A program made the position numbers and the translations under genes. Below, in pieces: positions 57,513-64,000 of a stretch of DNA of 64,000 nt (positions are counted from its first letter, which is position 1; each line of letters starts with the position of its first letter). Source of the stretch: Eurosta solidaginis (lineage: Eukaryota > Arthropoda > Insecta > Diptera > Tephritidae); NCBI RefSeq assembly GCF_040869045.1, contig NC_090320.1, positions 249,178,978 to 249,242,977 on the forward strand. The letters are read 5' to 3'. Below the pieces are notes generated by a model, which did not search any database, was not told the DNA's origin, and worked only from the letters and a program-made list of their open reading frames with translations.

Positions 57513-59192
57513 TATACTCAGTTGAGCAGACCTCGCAGAGTATAATAAGTTTGATTGCATAACGGTTTGTTGTACAGGTATAAAGGAATCGAGATAGATA
57601 TAGACTTCCATATAACAAAATCATCAGGATCGAAAAAAAATTTGATTGAGCCATGTCCGTCCGTGCGTCCGTCCGTTAACACGATAACTTGAGTAAATTT
57701 TGAGGTAAATTGGTGAAATTTGGTATGTAGGTTCCTGAGCGCTGATCTCAGATCGCTATTTAAAATGAACGAAATCGGACCATAACCACGCCCACTTTTT
57801 CGATATCGAAAATTTCGAAAAACCGAAAAATAGCGATAATTCATTACCAAATAAAGCTAAAACAATGAAACTTGGTAGATGGGTGACCTTATGACACAGA
57901 ATAGAAAACTAGTAAAATTATGGACAATGGGCGTGGCACCGCCCACTTTTAAAAGAAGGTAATTTAAAAGTTTTGCAAGCTGTAATTTGCCAGCCGTTGA
58001 AGATATCATGATGAAATTTGGCAGGAACGTTACCCCTATTACTATATTTACGCTTCATAAAAATCAGCAAAATCGGAGAAGGACCACGCCCACTTAAAAA
58101 AAAAAATTTTTAAAGTAAAATTTTAACAAAAAATTTAATGTCTTTAAGTATATAAGTAAATTATGTCAACATTCAACTCCAGTAATGATATGGTGCAGCA
58201 AAATACAAAAATAAAAGAAAATTTCAAAATGGGCGTGGCTCCGCCCTTTTTCGTTTAATTTGTATAGGATACTTTTAATGCCATAAATCGAACAAAAATT
58301 TACTAATCCTTTTGAAATTTGGTAGGGGCATAGATATTATGACGTTAAATGTTTTCTGTGAAAATGGGCGAAATCGGTTGAAGCCACGCCCAGTATTTAT
58401 ACACAGTCGTCCGTTTGTCCTTCCGCATGGCCGTTAACATGATAACTTGAGCAAAAATCGGCATATCTTTACTGAACTTAGTTCACGTATTTATCTGAAC
58501 TCACTTTATCTTGGTATAAAAAATGAACGAAATCCGACTATCACCACGGCCACTTTTTCGATATCGAAAATTACGAAAAATGAAAAAAATGCCATAATTC
58601 TATACCAAATACGAAAAGAGGGATGAAACATGGTAAGGTAATTGGATTAGTTTATTGACGCGAAATATAACTTTAGAAAAAACTTTGTAAAATGGTTGTG
58701 ACACCTACCATATTAAGTAGAAGAAAATGAAAAAGTTCTGCAGGGCGAAATAAAGAACCCTTGAAATCTTGGCAGGTATTACATATATAAATAAATTAGC
58801 GGTATCCAACAGATGATGTTCTGGGTCACCCTGGTCCACATTTTGGTCGATATCTGGAAAACGCCTTCACATATACAACTACCACCACTCCCTTTTAAAG
58901 CTCTCATTAATACCTTTAATTTGATACCAATATCGTACAAACACATTCTAGAGTCACCCCTGATCCACTTTTATGGCGATATCCCTAAATGGCGTCCACC
59001 TATAGAACTATGGCCCCCTTCCTCATAAAATACTATTTAATGCCTTTCATTTGATACGCATGTCATACAAACACATTCCAGGGTTTCCCTCGGTTAATTT
59101 TCCTACATGGTTATTTTCCCTTATGTTGTCACCATAGCTCTCAACTGAGTATGTAATGTTCGGGAGCACCCGAACTTAACCTTCCTTACTTG
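57513..59192 (+). mobile_element. Helentron copy H, complete, shortest array
   Basis: The 5' end is TATACTCAGTTGAG; the second hairpin arm is slightly mutated (CCTCGCAGAGTATA). A short (GTCC) tract near 57656, the GC-box body and only one to two satellite units follow (58890-59080). The 3' subterminal CTCAACTGAGTAT and the terminal hairpin come last; the hairpin loop has changed (TTCGGGAGCACCCGAA) but its stem is kept. Confidence 0.88.
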
Positions 59193-59929
59193 TTTCAAAT
59201 GAAATTACTGCTTCTCATTTACTAAAGCTTTAGGCTACTGTTTTCATTCCCAATACACACTTCACTTGCGAAAAAATCCAAGAAATTGCAGTAGCCACAA
59301 AAATATGCCCTTGGGAGTATTTCGAGCACAATAAAAATGCTTCTGTCTTACCATAATTTCTTAAACCAAAGTACTCGTAGTTAGCGCTAAACGAAACCGT
59401 TATTTCCGATAATTTAGCGGCAGCATCAAAACCACAACCAACAATGGCATCTACATTTTGTATTTAAATTATGTGTAATAAGAAAGGATAATAGATGCTA
59501 ACACTCTCCTGAGGTTTTATATACACAAAACAATCTCGTAGGCAGACTTGCAAGAAAACAAATGAGTATTGTAGAATCGATTGTGACCGATAGAAGAAAG
59601 GACGAAATATTTGCCTGCAGTAAAAAACATTAATAATTGCAATGGTTAACAAACGAAATGCCACAAATAACAGCTAAGAGAAATATAAAAAGGCTCTCTT
59701 ATACCGATAAACGAATTGAAGATGAAGTCAAATCCCTTAAGTGCGAAAACGCTTGTGCAGCGGCAACTACTATTTCTCAAGTCATAGATGCTTATAGCCG
59801 GATGTGCTCAGAAGAAAATTCCAAATAGTTATTCAAAAAAAGGGACTAGTTAACAACTGAAGGACTAATAGTTTGCAAATTTAAATAGGTTAGGGTGTAT
59901 TTTGGTCAATTGTGAGTGCTCTCAGTAAG
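59193..59929. other. No gene recognised
   Basis: A 63-codon frame (59637-59828) has plausible composition but no similarity I know. No repeat ends seen. Confidence 0.4.
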
Positions 59930-61990
59930 TTTCGGTTGGCGGCACGTTCGTTCAACCAGACTACATTGTAGTGGTCTTCGATGAACTATTTGCTTTCTCT
60001 GATGAGCCTAAGTAGGAGCGAAAGATCCACTTTTCCAACATGGACTCTTCATCCTGACGACTTCTGCAGAGGGAGCTTAATGGTATGCGCCACCGTTGGA
60101 GCATTGGTGCAATAGCACAATGATCTGTGACGACACTGTTAAGTTTTCTCACTGCAGATTTGTTTACCTTAAAAAAGAAGCTAGCTGCTAGATTACTATA
60201 AAGACCTTGAAACCTCAAAATCATCACGTTCGGTGCACAGCAAGTTCGTTGCTCTAAACTCATATTCCTCCATTTTCTTCAGGAATTAATTCAGCAGTGG
60301 TCGTACGGAGCTTTCCTCCTGGCGTATGCCCATTTTGGAGCCTTTCCTAGGCATCTCATCTAAAAATTGACCCCCTTCAATATCGCTGTGACCTGGAACC
60401 CAGCAAAGGTATACGTTATGGACGCCAGGGAGGCTCGAAACCTCCACACTCTCTCTATGGCATAGACCTCCGCCTGTAAGACACTTCATAAGTCAAGGAG
60501 TCGGTGCGATTTATTTATCTGGAATTGATTTCAGTAGATTGCAGCTCTAGTTCCCTTTTCCCCCTACCACTGTCTATCTTGTCCTCCTATTCTTCCTTTG
60601 AAGGATATCTTAATTTCTACACCTATCGGATGTTAGATCAGTTGCGATTCAGTTGTGATTTCTTGTCATCCATCATTGTCGCGTGCCCGTATTGGGTTGG
60701 TTTTCACATGTTGGATTTTCTTAGTCGCAGAGCCCCTTTCAGGATCGATCCCTGCTCGAACACTTGTAGAGGCATCGGGTAAAAAATTATTCTTAACCCT
60801 TCCTGAGCTGCGCTGCTCACTGTCCTAACATACCCGGGAAGGGTGGCCTTTGCACCTCCCAACCATATGGATGATTTGCGGCGACAGTCTCCAATTTCTC
60901 CCAAAAACCCTTTTTCAAGTTTAGTTTGATGTCAGGGCGTACATTGAACACGCATAAAGGTTCCTTTTCCAGCTTAATTTGGAGTCGATTTTCATGCAAA
61001 GATTTATCGTAGCGTCGTTTAACCTCGGTAAGTTAAAAAAGGAGATTTCTGCTTTTCTACTGAAAAGGTGAAGTTACGTTTTTGTTGAATTTACCCGCAG
61101 ACCGTTTTGTTCGCCCATCACCGTATTCATAAGCTCCCTAATCGCTGGCAGGAATTTGCTTGTGATCAGAATCACTATATCGTCGGCGTATGCGACTACC
61201 CTCATTACTTCTGGCCTAAGATTTCTAAAATCTAATTAATTTCCAGTAACCAAAGAAGAAGCGATAGCATGCTGCCCTGAGGTGTGCTTTGTTAGCCTTT
61301 TTACTAACTGAGCTAGCTCGTAAAGTTGCGTTGACGACCCTACTACTAAGCATAGAATCGATCCAACGAACTATAGAGTCTTGGGTTCCATGTCATGTAA
61401 GTGCAGTGGATATGGCCTCCGTTTGAACATTGTTGAACGCGACCTCAATGTCGAGTAAGGCTTCCAAGGTATATTATTTGTAGTTCAATGATTTCTCGAT
61501 GACGCTGACTACCTCGTGAAGGGCGCTTCAAACTGATTTGCCTGCCCTTTATGCGTACTGATATGCGTCCGTCTTTGGGAAATCTGCTTAGTCCTTTATA
61601 TCCAGGTCGATAAGTCTTTTCAGTGTTTTAAGAATAAAAGCCCTGCAGTCCTTGGCTTTCGAGTGGTTAGTTTTCGCTGCTTTGGGAACGAAAACTACTC
61701 GTACCCGTCTCCAGGCTTCGGGAACATAACCATTTTGTAGACATCTTGCAAATATACCATATAGATGGGGTATCAATCATGGGAGCTGTATATAAAGGAG
61801 CACAACGAAATTCTGAACAGTTTCAGCTGATAACTTGCCTTTTCCGTAAGCTTTGTGATAAGAACCTGCACTTACCAACTCAGCCGTTTCTTTCAAATAA
61901 GAAGAAGTATGCCCTGAGCTTAATATAGGGAGTGCGTGAATATTTGTTTCAGGCCACGCCCCGTTGAACCCCATTATAAAAATGCGTTAT
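59930..61990 (-). pseudogene. LOA-like LINE relic, RT to C-terminus
   Basis: On the minus strand, in order: NIHALPILSSGHTSSYLKET near 61940; RT entry MIPHLYGIFARCLQNGYVPE and WRRVRVVFVPKAAKTNH (61776-61660) with LKTLKRLIDLDI (about 61600). A degenerate palm follows, with the YADD region near 61190 on CGTCGGCGTATGCGAC. Then the thumb (NPYGWE-like remnants near 60870), RNase H end VYLCWVPGHSDIEGGQFLDE (60420-60350) and C-terminal sequence shared with 9790-10330. Many stops and frameshifts. It is a diverged relative of the intact LINE, not a recent copy. Confidence 0.65.
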
Positions 61991-62074
61991 CCTACTCTTG
62001 CAAAAAGTAAAGCATACTAACATGGCAGAAATAACTCACTCTGGCCCAACTTCTCTCTAGATACTGCAATAGGT

Positions 62075-62911
62075 TAAACTTACTACAACCGTTCCAAAAG
62101 TATTTCAGAAAAACTCAAATGTATTTTAGAGGAGCACAAATGTATTTCAGAAAAGCACTAATGAACTTCAAAAAAGGAGAAATTAAATTCAGAAAAACTT
62201 ATGTTTATTTCAGAGAAACTCAAATGTACTTAAGAAGAGCATAAATGTATTTCAGAAAAGCACAAATGTATTGTAGAAGAGCACAAATGTATTTCAGAAA
62301 TACCCTAACGAACTTCAGGAAAAGAGAAATGAAATTCAGAAAAACTCAAATGTGTTTTAGAAGAGCACAAATGTATTTCAGGAAAACACTAATTAACTTC
62401 AGAAAAAGAGAAATGGAATTCAGAAAACGTTATGTTTATTTCAAAAAAAACTCAAATGTGTTTTAGAAGAGCACAAATGTATTTCAGAAAAGCACTAATG
62501 AAAATCGGAAAAAGAGATATGAAATTCAGAAAAACTTATGTTTATTTCAGAAAAACTCAAATGTATTTCAGAAAAGCACTAATAAACTTCAGAAAGAGAG
62601 AAACAAAAATACAGAAAAATTTATGTTTATTTCAGAAAAACTCAAATGTATTTTAGAAGAGCACACATGTTTTTCAGAGAAGCAAGATGCAAATTAAATA
62701 CATTTCGCCTTTTCTGAAATACATTTGTATTTTCTGAATTTTATTTAAAATTTTCCGAATTATATTTGCGTTTTTCTGAACTTAATTTGTGGTTGTCTGA
62801 ACTAAATTTTTATTTATCTGAAATATGTTTGTGCTTTTCAAAAATACATCTGAGCTTTTCTGAAAAATATTTGAGTTTTTCTGAAATACTGTTGAAAAAG
62901 TTTTAGTAAAC
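62075..62911. mobile_element. Foldback element made of inverted 21-bp repeat arrays
   Basis: From about 62096 to 62690, 21-bp units such as TTTCAGAAAAACTCAAATGT repeat in one orientation. From about 62695 to 62890 the same units run in the opposite orientation (ACATTTGAG-TTTTTCTGAAA type). Outer ends match as inverted copies: AAACTTACTA near 62076 and TTAGTAAACTAA ending near 62911. Inverted arms composed of short tandem repeats are the hallmark of Drosophila FB elements. The arms are unequal, about 600 and 200 bp. 21 bp is a multiple of three, so open frames with a 7-residue period (FRKAQMY) appear; they are not genes. Confidence 0.75.
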
Positions 62912-64000
62912 TAAGGGGGTACAATGCTGACACAGAAACTTACTTGTGTGTTAATTGGTATGACCCTCATGCATATACTGACTAGTATGAAATCTTATAC
63001 GATTTGGGATTATGTTATGACAACTTTTTCAGCAGGTATAATGCTGATATTTCGTAAGTCATCGCCGTGTTATAAATACCAGGTGCTAAAATGCAAGAAA
63101 AACGGATGTTGGGACGACGAACTAGTTGGGACTTTTTGGCAAACTCATCTCATTACTCATCTAGTATACAACTAGTTGGTTTGAATGCAGGGTATTATCG
63201 AAGCATACTTAGGAACAAAACAATAAATTGAAAGTTTTTATGGTAAACGGAAAACACAAAAAATTATTGTAAATATTTCCAATAATCATATTGTAACGAA
63301 GAGACAAAACGGCGTCGACGATGAAGGTAACAAACGCAAAGAATGGTACAGCTATGACAACAACAATTCGATTGCTCATACAACATAACAATGACAATAC
63401 GACATTTCCTAAAATGCATTATTTGTTTGTGGGAGTGTAACAGTTATGTTGCACGCCAGGGGGCCATATGTTTTACAGGACCTCATGTTGACAATAAGCG
63501 GTCGTTTGCTGTCCGACAAACTGTCTGGGTGTGCGGATATTCAATAAGTAGATACCTATATATAGGGCTAAATAAATAAAAAAAAAAAAAAAGATTTTAT
63601 TAATAGTTTCCGTTCATTTTGCGCTCTGTGTAGGCGTGCATAGCAGCAGCGCAACAAAAGCGTAGCTGGTGGAGTTTGGTAGTATGTGTGTATGTGTGTG
63701 CATTGCTTATAACAGGTGTGAAGTGCATACCAGTAAATATGATTCTCAATTTTAATGTGTTTTATGCGGTTTCTTTATTTATCAACAAAAATAAATCTGC
63801 AACTCTTTTTTTTTCACTTCTTAATGTTTCTGCGAATCATGTTGCATCCTGTCATTGGTGAGGTACATTCATATGTATTAACTAAATTAGGGAAGAGTTA
63901 AGGAGGGTTGTTGCCGTACTGTATACAGCAATATGCCTACTAACTATTAAGTTATTTTCTGCAATCCATAAATTCATTGCAATCCATGCACCGTTTGCAA
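62912..64000. other. No gene recognised
   Basis: Short open frames only, and a short A run near 63581. An 83-codon frame at 62924-63175 has no similarity I know. Confidence 0.4.

Noticed and set aside
62245..62656. Frames with 7-residue repeat (FRKAQMY-like), resembling a repeat protein
   Set aside because: The 21-bp unit of a foldback element gives this automatically; the inverted arm has no matching frame and units mutate freely.

Overview
This window looks like repeat-rich nuclear DNA of a dipteran, most likely a tephritid fruit fly (Bactrocera/Rhagoletis-like). The order follows from AT-rich sequence, fly-type non-LTR retrotransposons and DINE-1-like Helentrons. The family call rests on my memory that the Helentron terminus with stem GTTCGG/CCGAAC is very abundant in tephritids; I could not search for it. 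I find no convincing host protein gene, tRNA or rRNA. Nearly everything recognisable is mobile DNA, so this is probably intergenic, intronic or pericentromeric sequence.

Layout: 1-2902 Helentron copy A with a satellite array; 3090-3900 LINE relic; 3980-4280 18-bp minisatellite; 4453-6173 second-family Helentron with 152-bp satellite; 7250-7760 Helitron-like 5' end with the same 18-bp minisatellite; 9790-10330 LINE relic; 11137-12934 and 13626-15340 Helentron copies B and C; 15590-15932 endonuclease relic; 15936-19432 second-family Helentron split by an R1-like LINE (16230-18868); 19434-24822 Helitron split by Helentron D and carrying a gene fragment; 26291-28898 terminal-inverted-repeat element split by truncated Helentron E; 30198-30759 hAT-like MITE with an 8-bp target duplication; 32448-37995 Helitron split by an almost intact LOA-like LINE (32918-37114); 39325-40060 LINE relic; 40431-43478 Helitron with an 11-bp/89-bp minisatellite; 44656-45297 foldback; 45308-47764 Helentron F; 49190-51910 LINE scraps; 53155-56600 LINE relic split by Helentron G; 57513-59192 Helentron H; 59930-61990 LINE relic; 62075-62911 foldback built of 21-bp repeats.

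How the parts relate: eight copies of one Helentron family share a 5' terminal hairpin, a (GTCC)n tract, a non-coding body with GC-rich palindromes, a 130-bp tandem array of very variable length and a 3' hairpin. A second Helentron family repeats this plan with unrelated sequence. Three canonical Helitrons with A|TC...CTAG|T-type ends add further satellites and a captured coding fragment. Helitron-type elements here behave as satellite seeds and as targets for nested LINE insertion. The only long intact reading frame is ORF2 of the LOA-like LINE (1169 codons), which has a frameshift in its C-terminal zinc knuckle.
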